A DNA stretch of 64,000 bases from Narthecium ossifragum (lineage: Eukaryota > Streptophyta > Magnoliopsida > Dioscoreales > Nartheciaceae). Each line of letters begins with the position of its first letter. Positions within the stretch are counted from its first letter, which is position 1. This document shows, piece after piece, positions 1 to 10,388 of this stretch. The stretch lies in contig OY986974.1 in NCBI GenBank assembly GCA_963920575.1, positions 7,688,610 to 7,752,609 of the forward strand, written 5' to 3'. Below the pieces are notes generated by a model. That model worked only from the letters and a program-made list of their open reading frames with translations, was not told the origin of the DNA and searched no databases. A program made the translations under genes and the position numbers.

Positions 1-135
1 ATATGACATGTATGCATAAGAAGATTTTATTTTAAAACAGATTTTATGTGAAAAATGGATGCACAGATTAAGGGGGAGCCTTTGATGTTTATCATCATAA
101 TTAAAAGGGTTTGTCATCATAAAAAAAGGAGAGAT
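1..135 (+). mobile_element. 3' end of the internal region of a Ty1/copia element, cut by the window edge
   Basis: Non-coding tail of a copia element lying just upstream of its 3' LTR. It contains the AGGGGGAG-type purine stretches near 70 and 121-135 that are usual before the 3' LTR of SIRE-like copia elements; the last one abuts the LTR start TGTTGA and is the likely polypurine tract. The coding part lies outside the window. Confidence 0.7.
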
Positions 136-1141
136 TGTTGACTCTAACCTTGTTTTGATGATGTCAATATGTGTATGATGATAAAAGCAATGATGTTACA
201 TATATATATCCCTTAATTTGGAACTCTTTAAATTCATTTTTTTTATTTTTTATTACTTACGGTCGATGTCAAGATCGACCGTGAGATGGCACAGTTAATG
301 GTCAAGACATGGTTATTTTGGAGCAATCCTGACGGTCTATCCAAGCATCGACCCTGGATGCATCATTTCCTCACAGAGGATGATGTTCGATACGAAGATT
401 GACCGTAAAGACTAGACGGTTGATGCAATGGATGATCCAGGCTATTTTTTAGCGCGACAGATGATGAGACGGTCGATGAACCGGTCGACCTTGAAGACTG
501 GATGGTTGATAAAATCGATGATCCATGCTATTTTTTAGCGCTACAGATGATGTGATGGTCTATTCATGGATCAACTGTCAGCATGTGCAGAGTCAAAAAT
601 ATAGCCGTTGGAGAAAAATTAAATAACTATTCGGAGCTAATTTTGGAGGCTTTGAAGCACAATTATCAGAAGGAAGATGTTGTAAACTTGTGTAACAACT
701 AAGGTGATTATTTGTTTATATTTGAGCAAATTTATGTTTCATTTTCCTCATTTTTGAGAGCTTTAACATTTATAAAACTACTTCAAGTCGTGACGTAGAT
801 TTTGAGAGAATTTAAGAGAGACTTGGAAGATACCCAAGAGATCTTGCTAGATGATTGTAAGGTTGCCAAGCACCCGGAAACTTGGTTGAAAATATTGTAA
901 AAGTTCTTGTAACTAGTGAAATATCAAAGAGTACATTGAGTGAAATGAACGTAGACAAAGAGTTGGGTCGAGCCACTATAAATTCAGTGCACGCTCTCTA
1001 ACCCTTCTCCGATCCTTTGCTTGTTTAATTTACTTTTCATTTCATTTACAAGCATTCAAGAATTTTAGACTCATCCTACCTAGGTTTTCCATTATCGACT
1101 TATCGAAAAAGATCCAATTCATCCCCCCTCTTGGACTTTCA
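136..1141 (+). mobile_element. SIRE-like Ty1/copia 3' LTR
   Basis: The segment begins TGTTGACTCTAACC after a polypurine tract and ends in ...CCTCTTGGACTTTCA. Its first 50 bases resemble the 5' LTR start of the copia element at 27088. No tRNA primer site follows, so this is the 3' LTR. It is about 1.0 kb. The middle carries a run of 24-bp inverted repeats that is listed separately. The host-side target duplication cannot be checked because the 5' end is missing. Confidence 0.8.
259..492. repeat. 24-bp inverted-repeat array in the copia LTR (TCGA palindromes)
   Basis: At least four units with the geometry ACGGTCGAT, six variable bases, ATCGACCGT start at 259, 332, 383 and 469, with a weaker unit near 415. 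The arms are partly mutated (for example the left arm at 383 and the right arm at 332), but the total length stays at 24 bp. Spacers contain a CTCACAGAGGATGATG-like stretch that matches the cassette in the other copia element. Confidence 0.75.
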
Positions 1142-1541
1142 ATTTCATCTTATACGAGTCAATTTGACACGTATCGTTATGAGGGTTTGACTCGTGACCT
1201 TGACCGCCTTTATTCGGGTTGGGGAAGTCTCATGTAACGATGGCGTGACGGAGAAGAGGGTAGGTGGAAGGGAAGCTAAGGTTAGGGTTAGGGTTTTGGA
1301 GGCTGGAGATGATGATGATGGGGAAGAGGAAGGAGGGAAGGAAGGAAGGTTACTAGGGATGCGGCTGACGAGGCATATAGTCGGGCAGCGGTAAGCCACC
1401 GTTGGGACGCGGTTTGGGCTGCGATCCTTACAGCAGGTGCCAGTGGCGCCGGGCCGAAGGAGAAGAAGGGCGGTCGGCCGATTGGGAGAGAAGGAAGGAG
1501 AGAGTAGGGAAGAGAAAGAAAGGGGGCAGCTTGGTCAGCCC
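1142..1541. other. Unassigned sequence between the copia LTR and an LTR-A fragment
   Basis: No gene was recognised. The stretch is purine-rich after 1240 and has two telomere-like GGTTAGGG units near 1281, too few to be a telomere tract. Short open frames on both strands are low-complexity and are not supported as genes. Confidence 0.5.
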
Positions 1542-3639
1542 TATCACACCCCGACCCAGAAAACCCATTCGGATTAGGGCGTGAGCCAACCCTTAACTAT
1601 TCAATTCATCCCGTGGTGCACAGTTACAAATTTCACAACTAATTTAAACGATTCAATCATCAAGTTATATTATAATTAAGTAACTGGTACAAACCTCTAT
1701 TAGCATTAAATAATAATACAATAATGATACAACTCTGGTAAGTACAAATATCTCTATCAATTTACAACATAATCTTTCAAATACAACAATTTTGATTACA
1801 AGTAGATTCTTCCTCGAATTTGATAAATTATACATCAAGATTTACAATTGTAAATAAAATTATAAGTAAATCGGAGAGAGATGCTTCGAAGATGACTCCT
1901 CAAACTCACGCACCATCAAGAGAAAGACCACATCCAGTGTTGTAACCACATGACAAGGGAACCGCACCTGTACCTACAAACGCAACATGGATAGGTGTGA
2001 GCAATAAGCTCAGTAGGGATCTACTCTACGTCACTCACAAATAGGGGTGAGCATTCAGTTCTCGGTTTGGTTCTCGGTCCAGAACCGAAGAACGGAATTT
2101 TTTTCGATCTAGATTTTAGAGAACCGAACCGAACCGAATTACCATTGGAACCGAACCGAACCGAAATTTCCAAACAAAAAATCCTGAAATTAATACACTT
2201 CAATACTTCATAATACACTTCTTGAAATTAATACACTTCCTGAAATTAATACAACCAAGTATGAGATTACACACATTGTTCCTGAAATTAATACTTGCTG
2301 AAATTAATACACTTCCTGAAATTTCCAAACAAAAAATCCGAAATTCCGAACCATAATCATCAAGATTACACACATTGTTCCATTACATCAGAAATTAATA
2401 CAACCAAGCATGAGAAAATCCTGAAATTAATACACTTCATGTATCTTATATTGATGGATTGGATCTACTTTCGGTTTCCCGGAGAAAGACATCAACTTCA
2501 GAACCTGGGAACCTTTCATTTCATAGCAAAACCTGCATAAAAAAGACTGATTGAGTAATGAGATGCATTATCATGGATAGAATGCTTTAATACCACCAGC
2601 AACTTCAGTAAGTGATGACTGTCAACATTTCATGTATTTCATTTCAATGCAATACCACCAGCAACTTCAGTACAAACTACAAAGTAGAGTAGCATATCCA
2701 TTTTAATACAAACTATCAAAACTTCTTTATCAACATGTACAAAGCCAGAGTCTCAATAGCATATGCTCAATGCTATATATAGACAAGAAGGACGACAACG
2801 CTACAGCTCATCATACTCTAACTATATTCACTCAATTTAAAGAATGCCACTGGCTTAATAAGCTATCCTAAGCTTTTCTAGAACATGTCTATCTGAGATC
2901 ACTATTAGCTGGTTTTAAAAATGTTCACAAAATTCTCTCCTATCCTCATAGGCTCTAGAAGCTGACCTCCAAAACAATGCAATCATCCTTTCCATAACAA
3001 CCAACTCAAGTTTAAAACTAAATGTTGTTAATGTGCAATTAATCCAATTTGAACCCATAACTTACATGTTTTATTCTATTCGTTGAGCTGGTGAACCTGC
3101 CTTAGAGGCCAAAGCATATCCTATGTCAATCAAGGACATCTAACCTTTAAAGATGATAAAAAAATACACCTTCACAGATCTCCTAACATCAGTTTGCCGC
3201 CAAATTGAGAGTTTGTAAATACCATCCAACTCAAGAAATCAAATCTTGCAATAAAACAAGACAAAAGCTGTATTAGGTTCAGCCCTGGTTGCCTAGACCA
3301 TTGTAAATTACTAGCAGGTCTTTGCCTAGACCAAAATCAAAACTTTCTGCTCCTCCCTGACAGTGATGCACTCTATGAACTATAGAAAAATGAAATCCAA
3401 AATTATACTATAGACTATCATAGTAAAATTTCACATCAATAAGGAAAAGCACAACTTCAATCAACCTTGCAGACAATTTCACCGCATAAAGAGAAATGAA
3501 AATTGGCTTACTAACTATAGACTATCATAGTAAAATGAAATCCAAAATTATACTGGGCTCTCAATTATCAATAATAAGACAAAATAAAACATGTTCACCA
3601 ATATGTTTTTCCAACTCTCATCTTTATCATCATTATCAA

Positions 3640-3835
3640 AGATAACATAAACTACAAAGTAGAGTAGCATATCAATTTTAATACAAGCTATCAAAACTTC
3701 GAACCTTGCAGCATGATCCATTTTAATACAAGCTATCAAGAATTGAGTAATGAGATGCATTATCCTGGATAGCATATCAATTTTAATACAAGCTATCAAC
3801 TTCAGTACAAGCTATCATGTGTGCAGCATGATCCA
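3640..3835. repeat. Short interspersed repeats TTTTAATACAAGCTATCAA
   Basis: The 19-base motif occurs near 3674, 3721 and 3780, with related pieces (GCAGCATGATCCATTTTAAT near 3710 and 3823; a variant near 2700). It lies inside the hAT element and looks like local duplication of a short segment. Confidence 0.6.
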
Positions 3836-4063
3836 TTTTAATGCACCATTAATGAATGTTCCCAATCATAGAGAGTAAGCTCAATTCTTAGTATATGTCA
3901 AGGTTTGAAATACAAGGTTTTGCATGAGTATATGTCAATCAAGCAGAAAGCTGAAATTTGGGACCAAAAACCTTAAAAGATAAGAAAATTGTCAATTCTA
4001 AGGATAATCTAAAATATACACATATCAAGGATAAAGACATAGATTGATATACTCATTCATGTG

Positions 4064-4407
4064 CTATTCAACGCTAGCAATAGCATCCAATCTACGATCA
4101 CCACCCGTACCATCTACTATATCAAGCTTTGCTAATTCTGAAAATTATATTCCAATAAAGATAAGTGATTAGTAAAGAGTAATAATACAAACATAAATGA
4201 AGGAAAGCAATTTATATAGACTAAATTTAGTAAGATACCTTGTTCAAATGTTTCTTGTTCTATCAAATCTTCCTCCACAATCATAGATTGAAGCTTCGAA
4301 GAGCTCCGTAGCCAATCTTCTACACAAATTAGGGCCTCCGCTATCTTAGGAGTAAGAGAACTTCTAAAGGCATCTAGAACTCTCCCACCGGTGCTAAAGG
4401 CAGATTC
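4064..4407 (-). pseudogene. hAT transposase C-terminal dimerization domain remnant (two exons)
   Basis: The minus-strand reading from 4407 contains ESAFSTGGRVLDAFRSSL and, after a short gap, EALICVEDWL, the hallmark core of the hAT C-terminal dimerization domain (usual pattern S..AFStgGRvld..RssL.p..veaLic..dWl). The exon appears to end at 4239 with a GT donor (GGTATC). An AG acceptor at 4138-4139 opens a last exon, 4064-4137, that continues in frame and ends at TAG (4064-4066). The DDE/RNase H-like catalytic part is missing, so it cannot transpose the element. Confidence 0.8.
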
Positions 4408-4549
4408 TTTTCTTCTGTGCTACTATTTTAGTCCAACTAGCTTCAGCGTCGGTGGATGGTGCCACAATGGAGGCTTCATCTTTAGATTCATTACCATCTC
4501 CCTCAATTGATTCTTGGGAAACTGAGCGAGAGGGAGAATGAGATGCCAT
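4394..4549 (-). pseudogene. hAT transposase N-terminal remnant (51 codons)
   Basis: Reads from ATG (complement of 4547-4549) through a Ser/Glu-rich leader beginning MASHSPSRSVSQESIEGDG and ends ...ASWTKIVAQKKR before a stop at 4394-4396. Acidic, serine-rich starts followed by a Trp/Lys stretch are usual before the BED finger of hAT transposases. The frame stops where the reading passes into the dimerization-domain segment, so the two pieces appear to have been joined by an internal deletion out of frame. Assignment rests on position inside a hAT element and on the adjoining domain; alone the peptide would be unrecognisable. Confidence 0.6.
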
Positions 4550-5390
4550 GCCAAGGGAGGACATCTGATATGAAGAGCTTTTAAATCAAATATCACTAAA
4601 CTTTGTACTCAAATTCAGTATCTACCAAAAAAAATCAAACCCAAACAAAAGGAAGGAACAAAACTTATCAAAAATCATACTCATTGAAGCACTGAGAATG
4701 AAGTGTCACTTGAAGATAGATACTCGTCTCAAACTGACTTTTCAAAGCATACTCATTGAACACTAAATGAATTTCCATGGTCATTCACCTAGTACAACTA
4801 TTGAAGTTAGAAAATAGCAGAGATTAAGAAAATTACCACAAACATCTAACTAGAAAAACAATCAATAAATGAAGATAATCTCCGTTTTAAAAATCAGCTT
4901 TACAAATTACAAGTGCTTGCTGATCCTTTCCTATGAAGCCTACATCCCTTGTCACTTAAAGCTATTTAAAATCAGTTCCTTGCACCTTCCATTTCTGTTT
5001 TTTCAAGTTTCTCTTCTCTAACCCAATTAGAATGCAAATTTCAACTAACAACTTCAAGCTCCAAAAGGGTTGCATCAAGGAAAAAGAGGGGAACGGTAAG
5101 TAGAACTACAACAATTTTATCCCCGAACTCACAACTAAGTCAGATGTGCACCAAAAAATTTCCAATCTAGCAAATAGCTGTGGGGACAGTAATCAAAAAA
5201 GAAAGAAGATAGATGATTGATCTTCATGTAAATGAAATCCACAAAGCATGCAGATCCCGTTGTACCTGGTTGGCTGGTTGCACAAGCACCTCCGTTCTCT
5301 TCGGTTGCTTGGTTGCCCTCGTTCTCCTTCGGATCTGTGAGCTTTGCTAAGAATATGTTGGGAGAGACCGAGAGAGCTTGGAAGAGAGGG

Positions 5391-5720
5391 AGGAGGCGGC
5401 GTTGGAGACCTTAGGGCATCATCGGCGTTGCCTGGTTGATGCCGATCAGAGCGATCACAACTTGTCTCTTCGGGATAGCCGGAGAGAGCTTGGAAGAGAG
5501 GGAGGAGGCAGCGTTGGGGTTAGGGTCTTAGGGTTACGGTCTTAGGGAGGAGGCGGCGTTGGGGACCTTAGGGCATCATCGGCGTTGCCTGGTTGATGCC
5601 GATCGGAGCGATCACCACTTGTCTCTTCGGGAGAGCCGGAGAGAGCTTGGAAGAGAGGGAGGAGGCAGCGTTGGGGACCTGGGGTTAGGGTCTTAGGGTT
5701 ATGGCTTTAGGGAGGAGGCA
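5391..5720. repeat. Tandem duplication of 157 bp inside the hAT element
   Basis: A segment starting AGGAGGCGGCGTTGG at 5391 repeats at 5548 (period 157 bp) and ends with GGAGAGAGCTTGGAAGAGAG in each copy. Copies differ at scattered bases. The repeats include GGGTTAGGGTCTTAGGG strings resembling degenerate telomere repeats but not regular ones. Confidence 0.75.
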
Positions 5721-6952
5721 GCGTCGGGACTCAGGAGGGACTAGGGAGTCTGATCGCCATCGGGTTAATGGCCTAATGGAGTAATGGGTATCTGGTTAGT
5801 GGGTACTGGGTCTGGGACCTCTGGGTTAACGGGTTAATGGGTAGTCGGGTTATTCGGTTCTGACCCGAACTGAACCGAAAGTTTTTTCCAGGAACCGAAC
5901 CGAACCGAGAACCGAAGTTTTCCTACATACTAGAACTGAACCGAACCGAATGGACCGAAGAACCGAACCGAATGGACCGAACTACTTCGGTTCGGTTCGG
6001 TTTTTCGGGTTCGGTTCGGTTCTGCTCACCCCTACTCACAAAGGAGGGGCAACAACAGCAATGTCGCTTCTCCGCCTAAGTCTAAGGTATGCCAAGGGGT
6101 CCCATAACCCCATTGATGTCCTAATGACTCTTGTCATGAAACCTCTCTTGAACATGTTACCAAGAGGCAGCGGAACAGTAACATGTAGGATCACCCTTAC
6201 CCAGACAGGATTCCATGCCCGGGGATTACGTCGGGAACACATCGACAACCATCCTTAACACTTGGTCTTTTAGAGTCAACACGGCTTCTAAACCTCAATA
6301 ACAATATAATTGTAACCAAGTAGACATTAACCTCGATAACGTAGGGATTCCAACAATACAATCACGCCCAAAACCTTGCTACCCAGCCTTGGTTCTAGAG
6401 CTAGATCCAAGCTACCCGAGCCCTCGGATCGACGAAACCCCTATTCGCCCACGTCCTAGCTTTATGTTTTTAATGCAATCAAATGCATGCACATAAATAA
6501 GAACACAGGAATGCAACAATATGCCAAAACAACTTTCAAGGGCCAGGCATAGCATACAACTTGCCAAAGGGGTAAACATGGCATGTTATAATTAAATTAA
6601 AGGGGGTCTACGCAATAAGGGTTGAACTAGCCCACAAGCCTCCATGAGGCTAACCAAGAACCAAACATTACATTGCCTCTACAAGGCCAAACAACCAAAT
6701 ATACAATTTAACATTACAGCGGCGCACACAAGCCACTAACAAACAACTAGACATTCAAATTTCAGCGTTACGACGACATGCACTGGCCGTCAACCGAAAT
6801 CCTACATCGGGGCACACCCCTAGCCAGACAATTAACAAGAGCATGGAGAGCTTATCCCTAGTTCAGTTACCAAGAGCATGGAGAGCTGATGCCGCAGTTT
6901 CCTATGGCAAGGAAAGTGCTATGGGACCAACGTTGTGGCTTGACGTGATGTA

Positions 6953-7807
6953 TGCAAACCCAAGGAGTAGGGAGGATTGGGGATTAGAGATTACTCAATC
7001 TGGCAAAGGGCTTTGATGGTGAAAAGGGCAGCGGTCTTCCTTTCTGATCAGAATTCGATTTGGTCTTCTCTGGCCCGTGCTAAGTATCACTGGACTAGAA
7101 GGCTATTGATCTGTCAGAACAGTCGAGCAAGCTCTAAACATTGGCAGATGGTTGGTGCGGCTGTGGAGGACTTGAGGCTTGGTCTCACATGGGTTCCTGG
7201 TCATGATAGTCAGGTCAGTGTGCCTCGAAATTGCTGGGTCATGGATGAAGCCCTCAACAACATGTCGAGCCTCATCAGCTTAGAGGTGGATGGTTTGCTT
7301 GTCAGGGACCTGCATGAGAATAACGGGTGGAAACTTTTTCTACTGCAAGGTCTGTTTCACCCCGAGCATGCCAACACCATTGATAGCCTTCCGATCGGTA
7401 TCATGGGGAGTAGGGATACACCTCGATGGGTTTTCAGTGGTGGCGGTACGGTATCTTCCTCCTCGGCATACCATCTTCTACTTCAGCGGTTTGGCCGTTG
7501 TACTGAGGACACAGAGTATTTTAATTGGGCATGTTTATGGCATCTTCCGGTGGGACCTCGAGTTCGGCAATTCTTTTGGAGGGTATTGAGAGGTAAACTT
7601 GCTGTCCAAGATGGTATGTGGAGTATTGGTCGATCTTGTGAAAGAGCCTGCCCCCGTTGTGGTGCTGACAAAACGGTTGAGCATGCTTTGTTCGATTGTT
7701 ATTTTGTTCGACCGGTGGTGGAGTGGCTGCTTCACGAGCTGGGCACGGGTGCTTGCGATTGGAGTCAAGACAACCTCCTCAGAGTATTCATGTGCTCTTC
7801 AAGTTAG
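6953..7807 (+). pseudogene. LINE reverse transcriptase C-terminus and zf-RVT domain
   Basis: Reads CKPKE, a stop, then GGLGIRDY at the start, the typical block at the end of LINE reverse transcriptases, so the frame is broken by TAG near 6968. The open part from 6977 continues about 277 codons. Around residues 185-250 it shows FNWACLWHLPVGPRV, FFWRVLRGKL and CPRCGADKTVEHALFDC, which fit the zf-RVT zinc-binding region. The YADD catalytic part lies upstream and is absent. The frame ends at 7807, and RNase H follows in another frame after a shift. Confidence 0.8.
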
Positions 7808-7912
7808 CAAGGAATTCGCAAATTGCAGGCCTACTTGGGTTATGGTGTGTAGCTATCATGGCAAGAGCGAAATGCCCGAGTCTTTGGGGAGCTTTGCGAG
7901 TCCGCAGAGACT

Positions 7913-8420
7913 GTGGCGCGTAGGGCCAAGCAATCGGCGAAGGAGTTTTTGACTCATAGGAAGCCTACTACTAGCCTTGCCAAGGCGGGGCTTATGTCGG
8001 GTGGCACTGTGGTGTTACAGGTTGATGCCTCTTGGGACCTTTCTGGTGTTCTCGATGTCGTAGTTGGGGTGGTAGCTACTGATGCTGCTAGTATGATTTG
8101 GTGGGTTCAGGGAGCAGGGGTGGCTCGGTCGGTTTTTGCAGCAGAGTTGCTGGCTATGTGTCGGGCTTTGGAGTGGGCAAGGGAGAGAAATGAATGACGG
8201 ATCATTATAGAATCAGATGCGAAGGGCATCATTGATGTTTTCACTGGGTGGAGAACTTGGCCGAAAGAGGAGGAAGAGCTCGCCAAGTTGGTGTGGAGGC
8301 TGTTCATGGAGTTCGAATCTACGGTTGTTCTGTATATCCCTAGGTCTGCTAATGTTCATGCAAACCGGTTTTGTATGGCATGTTGATGAGGGTCTTGAAG
8401 CCCTGAACCATGTCATGTAA
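7913..8420 (+). pseudogene. LINE RNase H domain, interrupted by a stop
   Basis: The reading has LQVDASWD (first catalytic Asp), FAAELLAMCRALEWA (catalytic Glu) and, after an in-frame TGA at 8195-8197, IIIESDAKGIIDVF (second Asp) and PRSANVHANRFC near the end, the pattern of RVT_3-type RNase H in plant LINEs. The final usual N-x-x-AD motif is changed. The domain is recognisable but cannot be made in full because of the stop and the frameshift from the upstream part. Confidence 0.8.
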
Positions 8421-8459
8421 ATAATTGTTTAACTTTGGCTCAACTCATTAAAAAAAAAA

Positions 8460-9620
8460 CTCACTACTCCCAAAATAAAGGCGTGATCCAATGGTAGCAT
8501 GGCTGTGGATAATAAAATGGAAGCCGAATTTTTGGTCCGTATATACAAATCAAAATCTAAGAACCGGAAACGGTCACCAAAGCTTATATGGGCATTCAAA
8601 TTAAATCATAATATATAAGTTTAGTTATGTCACGGTGATTCTGACTCGTCCAAAATCTTATTTTTGTATCTCCAGTCAATCTAACAAAGAACTTGGAAAA
8701 ATAAAACTACCGAAAACATGAAAGGAAATGATGCATACGTGCAGTTATATTTCAAATTGGGCAATAGTCTTTGAACCCGAAACATGCGAAATTTTGCATG
8801 TTCAAATCAGATTTGCGTACATCCCAATATGGGAAAGATATTTTACTTTGAAATAATGTTAATAAAATATTGAACACTCAAACTTGTTAAATCTACAGAT
8901 AATTGGCGTTTAGTCCTCTGGATAGGAAATATTTAGTTGTAAGTCCGGATACATTTGCCTTAAGGTGTTTACTACATGACACATGGTTATGCTTAACTAT
9001 TTTTTTTAATGTCCAAAATACCCTCCCACACGCTTGGGCTTCCTGATGCTTCACCTTCCTTTCCAAAGTCGTCGGAGGTGGTGATGGGGAGGTTGTCAGA
9101 GGTGGTGATGGGGAGATCGTCGGTGGAAGGCTGATCGAGATCAGGTGGGGAGGTCGGAGATCCCATCGCTGTCAGTGATGGGGATGGGGAGGTCAGAGAT
9201 CCCGTCAGTGAATGGGATCCTGAGGAGGTCGGAAGGAGGAGGAAGAGGTTGGGGTGGGGAGGTTGGAGATCCCGTCACTGTCGGTGAAGGGGAGGTCGGA
9301 GTGGGAAGGTCGTGATCCTGTCGGAGATCTCCGTGGCCGTCGGTGAAGAGGATTGTGACGGGGGCGCAGGGGAAGGAGTGATCGCGACGGACGGTCGGGG
9401 CGGGGGGTGAGGTGATCGGGGACGAGAAGATCGGGCGGGTGAGGAGATCAGGGATGATGAGAGGAGGTCGGCTAGGTTAGGGGGGGGGGGGTGAGGACGA
9501 GATCGGTCAGGTCGGAGGAGGTGAGGACGAGATCGGCTAGGTCGGAGGAGAGCGGAGGAGATCGAGACTTGGATGCAGTGGAGGAGCTCGGGAAGATCGA
9601 AGGAGATCGGAGGTCAGGGT
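8460..9620. other. Unassigned sequence, AT-rich then G-rich degenerate repeats
   Basis: From 8460 to about 9050 no domain or repeat family was recognised. From about 9060 to 9615 the + strand is purine-rich with loosely repeated pieces such as GGTGATGGGGAG and GGTCGGAGATCCCGTC, like a degenerate minisatellite. Open frames here are low-complexity and are not taken as genes. Confidence 0.5.
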
Positions 9621-9840
9621 TGTGAGTGTGAGGACCTGTCCCTCTACCCCTGTGGCTCGTTGTAGACCGCAAGGGTAATTTGGTAAATTGCGCATTGTTG
9701 GTTTGTTTCACACCCGCGTGTGCACACACTGGCCTTGTATATGTTAGTGTTTGTTTAGAATGGCTAGGTGGACCCGGGATCGGAAGATCCCAGCTCGGGC
9801 GTGCGGAAGCTTGCCTTTGGGCAGCTGACGACCCTTGAGT

Positions 9841-9995
9841 GATCGATTGCTCCTCGGAACGATCGATCGGACTCGTGAGCGAGTCGGTGGGTTTTGACCC
9901 ACTCGGATCGATCCGACTTGGTGTTGGGATCGATCCAGGGCGCGAGCGACCGATCGCTCCTTGGACCGATCGATCGCTCCTTGGAGCGATCGATC
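9841..9995. repeat. GATCGATC palindrome cluster in the 5' LTR
   Basis: GATCGATC or one-base variants start at 9841, 9861, 9906, 9928, 9968 and 9988, so neighbours within pairs are 20-22 bp apart. The 3' LTR of the same element has the block with a different repeat number: it lacks one CTCCTTGGA-containing unit and has an additional GGGATCGATCCGACTTGTTG-like unit, so the block has changed by slippage since insertion. Confidence 0.8.
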
Positions 9996-10372
9996 GGAAT
10001 CGCGTCGGTGGTTTTTCTGCTTCGCGAGGACGGCCGCCGTTGGCCGTCGCTCTCTCCTGTCAGAGGGGGAGGACTTTCCCTCCCCTCCTTTCACTTTTCC
10101 CCCTTCTCCCGGCTGTCCCCTCCCCCTTTTCCTTCTTTTCTCCTTCCCCTCCTTCCTTCTTCTTCTTCCTCTTCTTTCTCCTCACCCGAAGGATTTGTTT
10201 TCTCTCTCTTTCCCGCCGGCGAGCTTCTTCTCCTCCGTTCTCCCTCCTCCGACCATCGTTTTGGGTGTTCTAAGGCTCGTTGGATCCGTGACAACGAGAG
10301 GAAGATCCCTGAAGTGGTTTGGAACCTTGTTGGTGATCAACTCGCGGGAAATCAGCCGAGGAAAGCGCTGTT

Positions 10373-10388
10373 AGGTAGGTTTCTACCT
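10373..10388 (+). promoter_or_regulatory. Hairpin overlapping a candidate 5' splice donor in the LTR leader
   Basis: AGGTAG, loop GTTT, CTACCT form a 6-bp stem. The GT inside AG|GTAG resembles a plant splice donor, and candidate acceptors TTGCAG follow at about 11014 and, in most copies, in GGGCTGCGTTTGCAG. The same structure sits at the equivalent place in other LTR copies (20051, 43541, 50336, 58808; minus strand 48572-48589). Splicing itself is an inference. Confidence 0.5.

Larger units (their letters stand above)
2042..6034 (-). mobile_element. hAT-superfamily transposon, internally deleted, with perfect 8-bp target duplication
   Basis: The element starts TAGGGGTGAGCA and ends TGCTCACCCCTA, a perfect 12-bp terminal inverted repeat. 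The 8 bases CTCACAAA flank it on both sides (2034-2041 and 6035-6042), the duplication size of hAT elements. Both subterminal regions are packed with CCGAACC/GGTTCGG repeats. Inside, on the minus strand, are the start of a transposase and the hAT dimerization region, with the catalytic core missing. At 3,993 bp with no intact transposase it is non-autonomous. It inserted into a family A LTR. Confidence 0.92.
1542..6835 (-). mobile_element. Truncated family A Ty3 LTR, minus strand, split by a hAT element
   Basis: The left end (1542) is TATCACACCCCGACCC, matching with one change the reverse complement of the family A LTR end at 18095 and 52405. The LTR body runs 1542-2041 and resumes at 6035 (the hAT occupies 2042-6034). 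Shared landmarks include the ACTGAGC/CACACCT block near 2000 and the GTCCCATAACCCC block near 6097. The other LTR terminus (GGGCCCTCACA) is absent; similarity fades near 6835 next to the LINE, so about half the LTR is missing. The right limit is approximate. Confidence 0.7.
6888..8459 (+). mobile_element. 5'-truncated L1-type LINE with poly(A) tail
   Basis: Only the 3' part remains: the end of reverse transcriptase, the zf-RVT region and an RNase H domain, followed by ten A residues at 8450-8459. The order is that of plant L1 elements. The 5' junction is uncertain: a 17-bp direct repeat CAAGAGCATGGAGAGCT occurs just upstream (near 6837 and 6871). No clean target duplication was identified. 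Confidence 0.8.

Noticed and set aside
1279..1292. Telomere-like GGTTAGGG repeats (also near 5518 and 5690)
   Set aside because: Only two or three irregular units; not an interstitial telomere tract.
8480..8560. tRNA-like stretch GTGATCCAATGGTAGCATGG
   Set aside because: Could not be folded by eye into a cloverleaf with a proper anticodon arm.
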